From positions 48,901,331 through 48,965,330 of the forward strand of contig NC_068938.1 in NCBI RefSeq assembly GCF_016801865.2: a stretch of 64,000 bases of DNA, given 5' to 3'. Below, one piece after another: positions 35,421 to 48,540 of the stretch; position 1 is the first letter of the stretch, and every line of letters starts with the position of its first letter. Under the pieces are notes generated by a model. The model did not search any database and was not told the DNA's origin. It saw only the letters and a program-made list of their open reading frames with translations. The translations under genes and the position numbers were made by a program. This DNA is from Culex pipiens pallens (taxonomy: Eukaryota; Arthropoda; Insecta; Diptera; Culicidae).

Positions 35421-37116
35421 AAAATAGTAGGATGAAAACTCGACCATCTCAAGCCAATTATTTTATCCACACGATTTTATAAGGGTTTACCATTATTTAA
35501 GTTTATGCCATTTTGAGCTTATTAGTAATTGTTTGCGATTAATTGTGAGACATAAATTTAGAAGCCGCAAGAAATCAACTTTAAAAACTTGATTTCGTAA
35601 AACCGGTCTCAAAAGTTAATGTGACATAATCTAAATAAGTTCAACATTTCAAATATGTCAGGTGTTTCAAAACAAATGAAACAACTAGCAATCTAAAACA
35701 CGTCCATTCTCCAGAACTATCTCTGTCATACCCTCCCCCACCCAAAATGCCCAACGGTACATAAAAATCATCACACATTCACTCCACAAAAAGATCCCCA
35801 TTCAAATCATTCCGGACTTGGCCTTATCGGGTGCTGTTTAAAACCTCAGTCCCAACAGAGAGGCGACAAGCTGGGGACGTTAAAAACCAAACTATCTTTT
35901 TAGTACATGCTCCCACGTGTGTTTACATTTGGCCCAGCCCCTCATTCCTATCTGTCCCCGAGTTTTTGTTTCGCAAAAAGAGTGCCTCCGATGAGGCCTA
36001 CATTTGGTCGTAGTCGTTTGGAGTGAGAGTAGTTCACCAACCAGTTTTGAGGGCTATCAGAGAGGTCTATGAATGCATTGCAGTTGCATTGCCACTGACC
36101 TGGATCTAGGGAAGTGTTTGTTGTTTTGGAGCGCGACTTAGGAAAAACCAGTTAAGGATATTTGTATAAATTTATGAAAATGTTGATTGCTGAATTTTCT
36201 TATTAATTTGAAAATTTTGTATCCAAAAATCCTACAGCAGAATTTTTTTTCAATTTATCTTCCAAATTTACACAACATATTCAAAAACATTTAAAAAAAT
36301 ATATTCAGAGTTCTGGTAAACTGGTCTTCTCCTTTTTTTTCAGCTGAAACGCTCAACCAAACCACAAATTTAATATGTATTAAGAAAAATATAATATTTA
36401 TTGCTAAGAAATTTTTTTTTAAAGAATTTAGCCAAATTTATTCAATATAATAAAATTACTTTTTTTCATGGATTTAAAATATGTTAAAATGACATTATTA
36501 GAAATTATACATTACTCAAATCATGTTTGTGATACTATCTAGATTCAAAATTTCAAAATCAATTGAAATTTAAACAAAAACTATTTTTTTCACTAGCGTC
36601 ACCCACTCCTCAGTGTAATCTACATGATGAACGGACAGTTCCCACTATCCAGAGTTCACAGGGCCACCTGCAGCAGGTCGCATGGCCCGGGACAGTTTTG
36701 GGTGAGGTGAGGCCTGATTGTTAAAAGAGGAAAAGCCCACCGGGCAGATTTGGAGACTGATGGAAATATGGTCCACCGATGAATGGGGTTCTACACATTC
36801 TGGGGCCCACTACAAATGACATGAAGCCGAGCGTGTGTTTTTCGTTCATTTGTACTGCAGGGCCACTTTATGTGCAACCGTTCAACCGTGAACCGTGAGT
36901 CGGAAACCTAATTCATTTCCGCACTAATGTGCCGCCTGTTATCGATACAGCATTCTCGAAACACACAAGGATTAATTGATTCAGGACGCAAGCGGGTCGT
37001 CGTGGGCAGCCAACCGTTTTAATTGGTAGCGAAACGTAATGAGCTTTCATTACAGCGTAATTTGAGGGAAATGCTTGTTTTAATTTATTGATGCAATCGA
37101 TTAGGTTGTATTTAAT
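35421..37116. other. Spacer, no gene seen
   Basis: AT-rich segments alternate with more balanced, single-copy-looking stretches (35700-36130 and 36590-37080). No ORF longer than 78 codons and no recognisable motif. Confidence 0.45.
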
Positions 37117-37860
37117 GGTTACATACCTTGCTAATAAAAAAAGGGCCAAACATTCAATTGAAATGTTAGCCTTGATTCAAAAAATTTCAAAATTTCGTTT
37201 TCGAAAAGATCGGAAAACTTCACGAATGTTTCATTTACTAACATTGAAAATCGGACCATTAGTTGCTGAAATATCGAAATTTAAAAAATGGAAGGCTGTT
37301 TGGGCGAGACTAAGAAAACTTCAATTGTCCTGTTTCTTTTTCTGCGGTGTATCTCAGCAACCAGAGGTCCAATATTCAATGCCTCTTAGACAAATTTATA
37401 GCAAATATTCTGAACCTTTAAAAAAAAAATGTTAGCAGAAATGGTCCCTCATGGTCACTGTTTTTATAAATCGAAAAACTGCAAATATTTCACTGAAATA
37501 AAACTTTCGGGGAAAATATCATGAAAACGGGGCCCTTAATCAAAAAAATCTGTAAAGTACTTTTCGATTGCAATATTTCGTTTTTTTTTTACTAAAAATC
37601 AGAAATTTATTTGTCCCCTAAAACATATAAAAAAAATCTCGAAAATTAAAAATATGTGTGCCCTTTTTTCTGAATATTTCTCAACAATACCCACAACTTT
37701 GCCGAAGACACCAAATTGATCAGAATTTTTTTTTTCAAAAGTTACAGATTTTCGAATATTTACGTACCATTTTTGTATGGACTTGTATGAAAGAACCAAT
37801 TACACAAAATAGCTTCTTTGGTCATAGGGAAGGAGAAATTTATCCCTAAAATGTTACGAG
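37117..37860. repeat. Family A' copy, core plus one arm
   Basis: It starts at the core (GGGCCAAACATTCAATTG) without a left arm, continues through TCTCAGCAACCAGAGGTCCA, and ends in the inverted arm (GCCGAAGACACCAAATTGAT, GCTTCTTTGGTCATAGGGAA). It is truncated in the same way as the copy at 24640-25650 and is of the same variant. Confidence 0.7.
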
Positions 37861-38068
37861 GGGTTTGAGGGGTTACGTAATAAAATAACGCTTCCTTATG
37901 ATGTTGTTTTGAAGCTTTTATTCTCAAAATTGGATTAAGAATCATGTAAGCAATTTAATGATTTTTAAACAGTTACATTTAAAACATTATAACTTATATA
38001 TATTAGGTAATTTAAAAAAACTGAGTTGGAGGAAAATTAATAAAAAGCAACAAATACATTTAAAGTAA

Positions 38069-38189
38069 GAGCAATTCCAGCTCAAATCAGGATTTTTTCT
38101 GGTACTTTTGTACCCGACCCTCTCCGATTTCAATGAAACTTTTTAGACAAGTTATCCATGGCCTATATATAAGCCATTTTTGTGTATAC
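38069..38189 (-). repeat. Family D terminal fragment
   Basis: GAGCAATTCCAGCTCAAATC, then TTTTGTACCCGACCCTCTCC and TATATAAGCCATTTTTGTGT, an inverted match to the right end of the D copy at about 50150-50252. The palindrome at 38190 starts immediately after it. Confidence 0.65.
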
Positions 38190-39355
38190 AGCAATTCCCC
38201 ACGAAAACAGCATGGTTCGAAAAAAAAGTTCTCCGATCGGGCTCAAAATTTTTCTGGGGTTCCTTGGCCGAAATAATTAGACCCGTATTTTTTCGTTTGG
38301 CCATTAGGGGGACCTACGCCGTGTTAGGGTGGTTCGAAAAATGGCAATTTTCGTCAATTTTTGCAAAAAACCACTTTTTTCAAAACATCATAGCTCCGCG
38401 CCATTTCATCCGATTTTAGCTGTCTCAGACGCAAAAGAAAGGTGATTAGTTTGGCTATTCAAGAAAATAATAAGAAAATTCAAAAATCTAGCTTAACATT
38501 TGAAAAGGTCGTATGAAAACTTAAAATGCTGTTTTGAAGGTCTCGGGACCAAAGAGCCTTTGTCTCAAAATATTGTCATCGGATTCCTCGGAAAATTTCA
38601 CATTTCATATAAAAAAATGGTGAGGTTATGTTTCTGGTACTCACTCTGAGATACGATTTTTTGAAGATAAAAACTGGGTTTTTCGACGCGCCACGCGCAG
38701 AGATGGGAAAATGACGAAAACGGGAAAAAATCGACTTTTTTCACTAAAACTGCGATAAATTGAAAATTTCAGCGATGACCTATACATGTAAGGGTACCAA
38801 AAGTTGCGTATTTCAATTACGCCGTTTTCGTCATTTTCCCATTTTAGCGCGTGGCGCGTCGAAAAACCCAGTTTTTATCTTCAAAAAATCGTATCTCAGA
38901 GTATCGAAAACATAACTTTACCACTTTTTGATATGTTATGTGAAATTTTCCAAGGAATCCGATAAAAATATTTTCAGACATAGGCTCTTTGGTCCCGAGA
39001 CCTTCAAAACAGCATTTTAAGTTTTCATACGACCTTTTTAAATGTTAAGCTAGATTTTTGAAACTTCTTACTATTTTTCCTAAATAGTCAAACTAATCAC
39101 CTTTCTTTTGCGTCTAAGACAGCTAAAATCGGATAAAATGGCGCGGAGATATGATTTTTTGAAAAAAAAAATGGTTTTTGCGAAAATCGACGAAAATTGC
39201 AATTTTTTGGACCACCCTAACACGGCGTAGGTCATCCTAATGGCCAAACAAAAAAATACTGGTCTGTTTTTTTGGCCAAGTAACCCCCAGAATTTATTTT
39301 TTTTCGATTTTTTCGAATTTTTTTTCGAATCATGCTGTTTTCGTGGGGAATTGCT
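38190..39355. repeat. Large palindrome, arms of about 534 bp
   Basis: Left arm 38190-38723 and right arm 38822-39355, with a spacer of about 98 bp. Outer ends AGCAATTCCCCACGAAAACA are repeated exactly in inverted orientation; the inner boundary is near GGGAAAATGACGAAAACG. Arms are highly similar with scattered substitutions and small indels. No credible ORF. A clean target duplication was not found, so it is called a repeat, though a foldback transposon is the simplest explanation. Confidence 0.88.
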
Positions 39356-39458
39356 TTTATTATATTAATGATAAATCCAATAAATACAATTTTCAAGCTC
39401 AATTCAAATAAATTTAATTACGGTTTTTGATATTATAGCAGCGTTCAAAACAAAACAT

Positions 39459-39558
39459 NNNNNNNNNNNNNNNNNNNNNNNNNNNNNNNNNNNNNNNNNN
39501 NNNNNNNNNNNNNNNNNNNNNNNNNNNNNNNNNNNNNNNNNNNNNNNNNNNNNNNNNN
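39459..39558. other. Assembly gap (100 N)
   Basis: Exactly 100 N, about 100 bp beyond the right end of the large palindrome. Confidence 0.99.
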
Positions 39559-40110
39559 CCAATTTCGTTAAATAAATAGTGACTATCTCCAATTTTTTTA
39601 AGATCCTTTGCTCATTATACCAACGATAGAACTCCATAGTTCCAATGATCTCTTATAAAGCAAAATAAAATCCCCCACACGATCACACTCAATCCACACC
39701 CCCTCTCTCAATCTTTTTCTCGTTAGTGCTGCTGGAAATGCAATCATTTCCTCATTACCGCATCATCATCTTGACGCTGATGTGGTGGCTTTTCTTTTCG
39801 CCTTTTCGTCGCGAGACTTCATTCACCACTGCCAAGACTGCGAGGCTGAGCCTCGGCAAAGTAATTGCATTCCACTTCACAAATTTGAAATAAATTCCCC
39901 CTTGGAAAGCTCGCTCCCACCGCATTGATTTTAGGGGAAACCTCAACTATAAAGCCGGCTCATCAGACTGCCGCGTTTTTTTTTCTAAATTTTGGGGGTA
40001 GGAAATTCTCTGCTAACCTTTTTCTGTTGGCGAATCTCTAGAATGAAGTTTGCGTTGAGTTTCATGAATATGAAATCCATTTTCCATAATCATTTACATT
40101 CACGGTGACG

Positions 40111-40143
<33 letters not shown>

Positions 40144-40676
40144 TGTGTGCACCGTGTTCGCTAGTGGATGTCACAGAGTTTTTTTTGTACTTCAATTTCA
40201 TTAAAACCACGTGAAAGTTGATGGAATTTTCGCTGTTCGTGAACTTTTGCCAGCAAACGGGACTGGCGCACACGATAAAGCTTAAATTGGCCCTAATGGA
40301 TCACCCATCAACTTTTAATAAGCTTTCACGGGGTCACCGTTTGTGAAAGGTTGTTGGGAGTCACATTTTACCGTGATTGATTTTCATTGAATTTGAACAA
40401 GGGATAAAAGCTGCGTTTTAAAAGCGAAACAATGCAATCAATTAATAAAGTTCAATACTTGATATAACAACTGAAAAAAATGCAAAATTTAACAACAATG
40501 GAGTGTTTTTAACTCTTGATTTGAAAAATTTAAATTTTGAGCATATTAAAACATTTTAAAGTTCTTCCAAAATCTCATCCAATCCAATTCCATCTCACCA
40601 CATAATCATCATCATCATCGTTACCATCACCACGTGGTTTGGATTACAGGACAAAAAAACCATCCTACCTTCCCCA
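39559..40676. other. Spacer with (TG)n microsatellite
   Basis: Single-copy-looking sequence. A (TG)n run with one interruption occupies 40112-40149, and a short (CAT)n run lies near 40606. No gene was recognised. Confidence 0.55.
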
Positions 40677-40897
40677 CACAGAAAAAAAAATCATGGTAAT
40701 ATTACATCTGGGAAGGGGTACATCTTTTATGTCAGAAAAGATGTGTAATTTTACCTCTGGAAATGTGTAATTTTACCACTTTTATGGTGTAATGTCACTT
40801 TTTCAGTCTAAATTGAGGTAAAATTACATCATAAAAGAGGTAATATTCAACCTTTCAAAATTACAGCTTCCAAATTTACATTAATTTTTTTACTGTG
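40677..40897. mobile_element. MITE with CACAG(A/T)AAAAAAA ends
   Basis: The left end CACAGAAAAAAAAATCATGG and right end TTTTTTTACTGTG are inverted. The interior repeats TGTAATTTTACC-type motifs in both orientations. It is 221 bp without an ORF. A similar interior is seen at about 5088-5150. Confidence 0.6.
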
Positions 40898-42224
40898 CAG
40901 AATAGAGAAAAAAACGCTCACAAAATTCCTCACAGGCAATCTTTTCGCAGCAAATACAACCTTCCGCACAAAGCACACTTTGCCCTTGCTGACGATGATC
41001 CTTGAGCAAGGCTTGCCTTTACAGCGTGGCGGCCCGACGACAGCTGTCAAAAGCTAACCAACAAAGTGTACCACGGCAGTTGTAACCAGATCAGCTAGAG
41101 ATGCCGAAAGAGTCCGGGTTTGATTACTTTTATCCGTCCCGAGATGCTTCACCTGTGGGGGAGAACCCCGAGGAAAGAGTTTGGTCTGAAAAAAAAATGT
41201 TGGAAAAAAGAACAAAACTTATTATTTCTGTAAAAAAATTTTAAAATGAATTTAGCTTTGTTTTTTTCAAATAATTTTACTTCGAAATTTGATGAGTTGG
41301 AATAACTAATCGATTTCCACCTTATTTTAAACAAATTGTGTTCTTATCGAAGTTTTGTATTAAAACAACACACCTCCAAAGCGCTATTGATGCTGCGGCT
41401 GGGTCTACCCCGAGAAAAAGAGTTTGGTTTTGAAAAAAAACACAATTTGTTAGAAAAAGAATAACACTTGTTATGTTTGTAAATTTCATTGCTTTGTATT
41501 TTTTTGAGATGGAGTAATAGATTTCAATTTTTTTCCAACAAATTTTGTTCTTACTGAATCAATTCTCTTTCAACACCTCCAAAGCACTGTTGATGCGGCG
41601 GCTGGGCCCACCTTAAGTAAAGGTGAGTTCTCAAATTCCCAGCCGTTCCAGCACGGCAATTCTACAAACACATGTGTGTGCGCTCGCGTGTCTGTGTGCG
41701 TGTGTCTCAAAAGAGGGTTAACGTTTGATTGCCTCGTCACGATTACCGGCGAGTGATTCGTAATGCCCTTGTCTTCTACTCGTTTTTTTTCTTCTTCATC
41801 TTCTCGAAACCTCCAGACGGTACTGATCTGCCAGCATATTTCCCAGATGGGTTATGTTTCTTCCGGTATGGTGATGTATGAAGGGGGGAAGGGGGTTCAG
41901 GGGCTTTCCAAGGTACTTTGGGGTTTTGTTTCATCATCATACAGACACTGCGATAACCTCACAAATCACGTGTTGTCATCTCGAGTAGATGTTTCTTTGA
42001 GATGGGGGTAAAAGCTGTCATTGTTACAGAAATTAAGGAGTTTCTAAGAATCGATGGATTTAGCAATATGATACTTAACTGTAATTGTTAACAAGAACAC
42101 GTAGGCTTATAGGAATAAGGTGCAGAACTCTACAGTATAACTCAGTAGAAACACCTGCTTAAGAAAAAAAACAATTTTTCATTTCAAATGGTGCAAAAAG
42201 AGCTTAAATAGCCTCTAGCCTACT
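40898..42224. other. Spacer, no gene seen
   Basis: Contains the imperfect tandem duplication listed at 41167-41612 and a GTGTGTGCG-rich stretch near 41672-41706. Otherwise single-copy-looking with only short ORFs. Confidence 0.4.
41167..41612 (+). repeat. Imperfect tandem duplication, about 0.2 kb unit
   Basis: CCCCGAGGAAAGAGTTTGGT recurs at about 41409, and CACCTCCAAAGCGCTATTGA recurs near 41574, each followed by a GCGGCTGGG(T/C) motif. The two units differ by indels (spacings of about 242 and 204 bp). Confidence 0.6.
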
Positions 42225-44320
42225 CTCAAACAATGTGAGAATTTACCCTACTGCCCAACTGTAGGAACGTTAGCCCTACTTGCCAAAAATAGGGAGATTT
42301 ACCCTACTGTTCTAGGGACATTTACTTTACAAACCGACAATCGGGATATTTAATCAACTGTCAAATAGTAGTTAATTCTACCATACTTCCCAACAAAAGG
42401 GACTCCAATCTATTTTAACAGTAGGAACATTTACCCTAAATTCACAAATTAGGTTCATTTACCCTTTTTTAAAACAAGAGGGATAATTACCCTACTATTT
42501 AACGATACGGACATTTATCCAAATATTCACCTAAAAGGACATTTATTCTATAGTCCAGGTAGGTATTTCAACCCTTCTTCAAAACAATAGGGACATCTGT
42601 TCCATTGTCCAACATTTGGTGCATTTACCCTGTATTCCAACAATAGGTACATTAACCCTACTGCTTAACTTTGCTTCAATAGGGGAATTTACGTTACTGT
42701 GCAACATTAAAGTCATTTTCCCTTATTTCCAAAAGAAGGGATGTTTACCCTACTATTCAGCAAAAGAGAGACAATTTTCCGATTATAGATAGTTCAACAT
42801 CACTTCCCAACGATAGGGACTTTGTTCTACTGTCCTATTATAGGAGCATTTACCCTTAATTCCAACTGTAGGTTCATTTACCCTACTGTTAAAAAGTATG
42901 TAAATTTGCCCTACAGTGAAAAATAAAGGAAATTTACCCAACTATTCAACAAAATGGACATTTAATCTACTGTCCGATATTAGATACTTTTACCCTACTT
43001 CTCAACAAAAGAGACCTTTATTCTACTGTACTAAAATAGGAATATTTACCCTACTGTTTTACAATACGGACATTTGGCCTACTTTACAAAAAAAGGTAAA
43101 TTAACGATATTGTTCAACATTAACCTTATTTCTTACAGTAGGGTCATTTACCTTACTATTCAACAAAAGAGACTTTAAATATGAACAATTCTCTACAAAA
43201 TCGGTATTTTTTCTTAAATTTTAATTTTTGTATTTTTTAATCCGACTGAAACTTTTTTGTTGCCTTCGGTATGCCCAAAGAAGCCATTTTGCATCATTAG
43301 TTTGTCCATATAATTTTCCATACAAATTTGGCAGCTGGCCATACAAAAATGATGTATGAAAATTCAAAAATCTGTATCTTTTGAATGAATTTTTTGATCG
43401 ATTTGGTGTCTTCGGCAAAGTTGTAGGTATGGATATGGACTACACTGAAAAAAAATGATGCACGGTAAAAAAAAATTTGGTGATTTTTAATTTAACTTTT
43501 TGTCACTAAAACATGATTTGCAAAAAAACACTATTTTAATTTTTTATTTTTTGATATGTTTTAGAGGACATCAAATGCCAACTTTTCAGAAATTTTCAGG
43601 TTGTGCAAAATATCTTTGAGCGAGTTATGAATTTTTGAATCAACACTGATTTTTTCAAAAAATCGAAAAATTTGTCGCAAAAATTTTTCAACTTCATTTT
43701 TCGATGTAAAATCAAATTTGCAATCAAAAAGTACTTTAGTATAATTTTGATAAAGTGCACCGTTTTCAAGTTAAATCCATTTTTAGGTGACTTTTTTGAA
43801 AGTAGTCGCAGTTTTTCATTTTTCAAAATCAGTGCACATGTTTTCCCACTTTTGAAAAAAATATTTTTGAAAAGCTGAAAAAATTCTCTATATTTTGCAT
43901 TTTTGAACTTTGTTGATACGACCCTGAGTTGCTGAGATATTGCCATGCAAAGGTTTAAAAACAGGAAAATTGATGTTTTCTAAGTCCCACCCAAAAAACA
44001 AACACCATTTTCCAATGTCGATAATGGTCTAATGGTCCGATTTACAATGTTAAAATATGAAACAGTCGTGAACTTTTCCGATCTTTTCGAAAAAAATATT
44101 TTCAAAATTTTTAAACCAAGACTAACATTTTAAAAAGGCGTAATATTTAATAATGTGTTTCATATGTTTATAGGACCTAATAAAAAAAAGTGTTTTACAA
44201 AAGATTCATTTTTCCTACTGTGCAACATTAGGGAAATTTACTTTTCCGTCCAAGTGTCCAACATTAGGAATATTTACCCTAATGTCCAATACTAGGGACA
44301 TTTTCTCTACGGTCAAAATT
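42225..44320 (+). repeat. Diverged minisatellite (TTTACCCTACTG unit) split by family A
   Basis: Many diverged copies of a unit of roughly 28-36 bp built from ACATTTACCCTACTGTTCAA and CAATAGGG run from 42225 to about 43170. They resume at 44212 and fade near 44320. The break is filled by a family A copy, so the minisatellite predates that insertion. Confidence 0.8.
43178..44205. repeat. Family A copy inserted in the minisatellite
   Basis: It starts GAACAATTCTCTACAAAATC, with the full left arm and core motifs in the usual order, then ends soon after GGCGTAATATTTAATAATG near 44155. The right arm is missing. The last ~50 bp (44156-44205) do not match other A copies. Confidence 0.8.
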
Positions 44321-45439
44321 ATTCCAATAGCTCTGTTTACTCTGGAATCTAGCAGAAGGTCGTTGCAAATAATTGCTTTTTCTACACACTTCCACACATT
44401 GCCATTACAATTCCGTGTTTACTATAAAGTGTAAAGTTACATTAATTTGGATAGTTCATTTTATAACATTCCTTCAATATCAACCTTCATAACACTCAGC
44501 GATATTGCTGCATTTTTCTGCTGATACCACTACTCAAGGTTATATATCGATCCAATTTTCGACGTAACCAAACCGTAACCAATCGTGCTCTTCGCCCATC
44601 CCGCTCGCCTTTCTTATTTTCCGAAACGCCTAATCTCATCAATTTTCCTATCCAATTGGCTTCCGAAAAATCACGCCGCTGCCGCCAATCCCTCGAAGGC
44701 ACTCTTCAATCATTTTAAATTACGCCTCTTGAAGAGAAAAAAGTCTTTCTTTTTTTTGGTGCTGACATTTTGGCTTTTTCTTGTTGAAAATCTTGCCTTC
44801 AAGAAGAGATTTCTCAGACACAATTGGGGAGATTACGTGGGAGGGTAATTCCGTCGAATTATGTGGACGGATCAATCTTGTCTAGCAGCGGTACTTGGAC
44901 GCTTTTGGGGAATCGGGAATGTTGCTCTTTTGGTTGGTAATACGGATTTTGCCTAAATTTAATGCTTAGATTAGAATTTAGAAAAACGGTCAGCCTCAAA
45001 TTTAGAGCAAAAATAATCTGAACTCAATATGAAGCAAATTGAATCTCCATTGATTCTCAATTCATTTCCCCTTCCTCCGTGCTAGATCATCCCTCCGGCA
45101 GCAAAGAAGAAAGAGTTAAGTGCACTGTGACAAAGACAATTTTCCCGGTGCAGTTTCCACTCGTCTTGCCAAAGTGGTCCCAGCACGGAGACTTGGCCCA
45201 ATTCCCACCCGCAATTATCAAGTCGATAGCGGTGTGCTCTCTTATACTAACTGACATTTTGGTAGTTGCGAGAAAATCGATTTTTAAACTTTGAATTACT
45301 GTTTCTGGAAAACTATTCGACAAACAATTGTTCTAACAATTTTAAAGTATGCACCTGACATTACTTAAAGACATTGTGAAATATAAAAACTTTTGAAATG
45401 CTAGAAAAATTTTGGCAGAGAAAATACGAAAAAAAATCA
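44321..45439. other. Spacer, single-copy-looking
   Basis: More balanced composition at 44490-44900 and 45080-45290. Opposing ORFs (about 68-87 codons) have no recognisable domain. No gene is supported. Confidence 0.4.
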
Positions 45440-46027
45440 TGCTTGCAATTGGCACAAGTGTGTTTTGGGAGGTAATTTGTATGAGTTAGCACAAACGTGC
45501 ACAGGGCTTTGGTACAAAAGCGTGCAAAGTAATTTTATTGTTAAAATAGTTCAAATTAGTTGTTTCAATGTTATTTTTTCACGAGTTGGTTAATTTAAGC
45601 GTAAGAAAAACATTTTATATCAAAACTTTTTTCAAACACTTATTTTAGTTTGAATTTGGTAGGAAAATTAACCTTTTGAAAAAATTAGCATTTAAATCAA
45701 AATTTTTGTATGAAAAAATTAGTGAAATTATATTTTTTATGAATATAATTGTAAAACCATCCATAATACATCAACTATGACGAATACTAGGTTGATGTAT
45801 TCCTAAAAACATAAGAAAATGATGTTGTAAAAACTTTTAGCTAGTTTATTTTATTTCAATTATATCATACGACCATTCAAAAACGAATGGTATCCAAGGC
45901 ACAAACCGTTATTTAGATTTATGGTGAATTGCAGTTGGAACAAGTGTGTCTCATGCAATGGAATCGATGAATGTATTGAATAGAACAAATGTGCCCTAAA
46001 TAAATTAAATACGTAATATTTTAAAGT

Positions 46028-46805
46028 ATGGACGACCCATACAGTTGTGCCAAGTGTGCACATCAACTATGGGAGATGTTGTTACGTAGTTTTTTGCATG
46101 GACGACCCCTGCAGTTGAGCTAGGAGTGCACAACGACTTGAAGAATGTTAAAATTTGACTTTTAGGTTGGGCTAAGTGGGTAATGGGTTGGGGAAAAATG
46201 TTGTTACGTCATTTTTTTTGCATGGACGACCCCTGCAGTTGAGCTAGGAGTGCACAACGACTTGAAGAATGTTAAAATTTGACTTTTAGGTTGGGCTAAG
46301 TGGGTAATGGGTTGGGGAAAAATGTTGTTACGTAGTTTTTTTGCATGGACGACCCCTGCAGTTGAGCTAGGAGTGCACAACGACTTGAAGAATGTTAAAA
46401 TTTGACTTTTAGGTTGGGCTAAGTGGGTAATGGGTTGGGGAAAAATGTTGTTACGTCGTTTTTTTTGCATGGACGACCCCTACAGTTGAGCTAGGAGTGC
46501 ACAACGACTTGTAGAATGTTAAAATTTGACTTTTAGGTTGGGCTAAGTGGGTAATGGGTTGAGGAAAATTGCTGTTACGTCGTTTTTTTTGCATGGACGA
46601 CCCCTTCAGTTGTGCTAGGAGTGCACAACGACTTGAAGAATGTTTCAAACTGGACTTTTGGGTTGGGCTAAGTGGGAAATGGGTTGGGGAAAATTGTTGT
46701 TACGTTGTTTTTTTGCCTGGACGACCCCTTCTGTTGAACTTAGAGTGCACAACGACTTGAAGAATATTAAATTGGATTTTGGGTTGGGCTCAGTGGGTCG
46801 TGAGT
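46028..46805 (+). repeat. Plus-oriented tandem array, 124-bp monomer
   Basis: The landmark ATGGACGACC occurs at 46028, 46098, 46222, 46345, 46469 and 46593, with a variant at 46717. After a truncated first unit the spacing is 123-124 bp. The monomer runs from TGGACGACCCC through GAGTGCACAACGACTTG and GGTTGGGCTAAGTGGG to GTTGTTACGTCGTTTTTTTT. A period not divisible by 3 shifts the frame each unit, arguing against coding. Confidence 0.92.
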
Positions 46806-46887
46806 TTTTATTTCAATCTTTTTAAGTACTTTGTATGGGATTTTGTATGAGCTTTATTGTGCAGGAAACATGTAAGCAAAGTTTCGG

Positions 46888-48540
46888 CTACGTAACAACA
46901 TTTTACAAGTGGGTTCCAACCCAAAAGACCAAATTGAAAACATTCTTTAAGTCGTTGTCCACTCTCAGCTTAACTGCAGGGTTCGATTATGCAAAAAAAA
47001 TACTACGTACCGTTAGTGGGGGTGACACTGGGTCTGGGGGGTGAGATTGAGTCAAAGTATTTTTTTTTACGGATTTTACCATTTCTCAGGTGCGTCTCTA
47101 TGACTCTAAATTCTGTTAAAATGGTATAATATGGTATAGTAGCCCAACTCAAAAGTCCAATTTGAAACATTATTCATGTCGTTGTGCACGCTTAGCTCAA
47201 CTGTAGGGGTCGTCCATGCAAAAAAAAACGACGTAACAACAATTTTCCCCAGCTCATTGTCCGCTTAGCCCAACCCAAAAGTCCAATTTGAAACATTCTT
47301 CATGTCGTTGTGCACTCCTAGCTCACCTACAGGGGTCGTCCATGCAAAAAAAAAAAAACGACGTAACAACAACCAACCCAACCCATTACCCACTTAGCCC
47401 AACCCAAAAGTCCAGTTTGAAACATTCTTCAAGTCGTTGTGCACTCTTAGCACAACTGTAGGGGTGGTCCATGAAAAAAAAACGACGTAACAACATTCTT
47501 CCCCAACCCATTTCCCACTTAGCCTAACCCAAAAGTCCAATTTTAAACATTCTTCAAATCGTTGTGCACTCCTAACACAACTGAAGGGGTCGTCCATGAA
47601 AAAAAACGACGTAACAATAATTTTCCCCAACCCAATGCCCACTTAGCCCAACCCAAAAGTCCAGTTTGAAATATTCTTCAAGTCGTTGTGCACTCCTAGC
47701 ACAACTGAAGGGGTCGTCCAGGCAAAAAAAACGACGTAACAACATTTTTCCCCAACCCAATGCCCACTTAGCCCAACCCAAAAGTCCAGTTTGAAATATT
47801 CTTCAAGTCGTTGTGCACTCCTAGCACAACTGAAGGGGTCGTCCAGGCAAAAAAAACGACGTAACAACATTTTTCCCCAACCCATTTCCCACTTAGCCTA
47901 ACCCAAAAGTCCAATTTGAAACATTCTTCAAGTCGTTGTGCACTCTTAGCACAACTGTAGGGGTCGTCCATGCAAAAAAAACGACGTAACAATAATTTTC
48001 CCCAACCCAATGCCCACTTAGCCCAACCCAAAAGTCCAGTTTGAAATATTCTTCAAGTCGTTGTGCACTCTTAGCACAACTGAAGGGGTCGTCCATGAAA
48101 AAAAACGATGTAACATTATTTTTCCCCAACCCATTACTCACTTAGCCCAACCTAAAAGTCAAATTAAAACATGTAGGGGTGGTCCATGAAAAAAAACGAC
48201 GTAACAACATTTTTCCCCAACCCATTACCCACTTAGCCTAACCTAAAAGTCCAATTTGAAACATTCTTCAAATCGTTGTGCACTCCTAGCTCACCTACAG
48301 GGGTCGTCCATGCAAAAAAAACGACGTAACAATAATTTTCCCCAACCCATTGCCCACTTAGCCCAACCCAAAAGGCCAATTTGAAACATTCTTCAAGTCG
48401 TTGTGCACTCTTAGTACAACTGCAGGGGTCATCCATGCAAAGAAAACTACGTAACAACATTTTAAACTAACCTACAGAACCTAAATACACTAATCCTAAT
48501 CAATGGGTCGTCCAAACAAAAAAAACTACTCCACTAAACC
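46888..48540 (-). repeat. Minus-oriented tandem array, 124-126-bp monomer
   Basis: The same monomer in inverted orientation. The GGTCGTCCAT landmark ends at about 47217, 47343, 47472, 47597, 47721, 47846, 47971, 48096, 48187, 48311 and 48436, so spacings are mostly 124-126 bp with one shortened unit of 91. A first unit at 46888-47005 is separated by about 135 bp of other repeat sequence (47006-47140, with GGGGGTGACACTGGGTC). Units 47640-47880 are nearly identical, indicating recent homogenisation. Confidence 0.92.

Noticed and set aside
46204..48460. Series of 65-89-codon ORFs with a repeated Met-Asp-Asp-Pro-Phe-Ser-Cys type peptide
   Set aside because: They come from reading the 124-bp monomers. 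The period is not a multiple of 3, so frames do not continue from unit to unit, and both strands show such ORFs.
46028..48540. CRISPR-like regularly spaced repeats
   Set aside because: Whole 124-bp units are repeated with no unique spacers, the arrays are convergent, and the DNA is eukaryotic.
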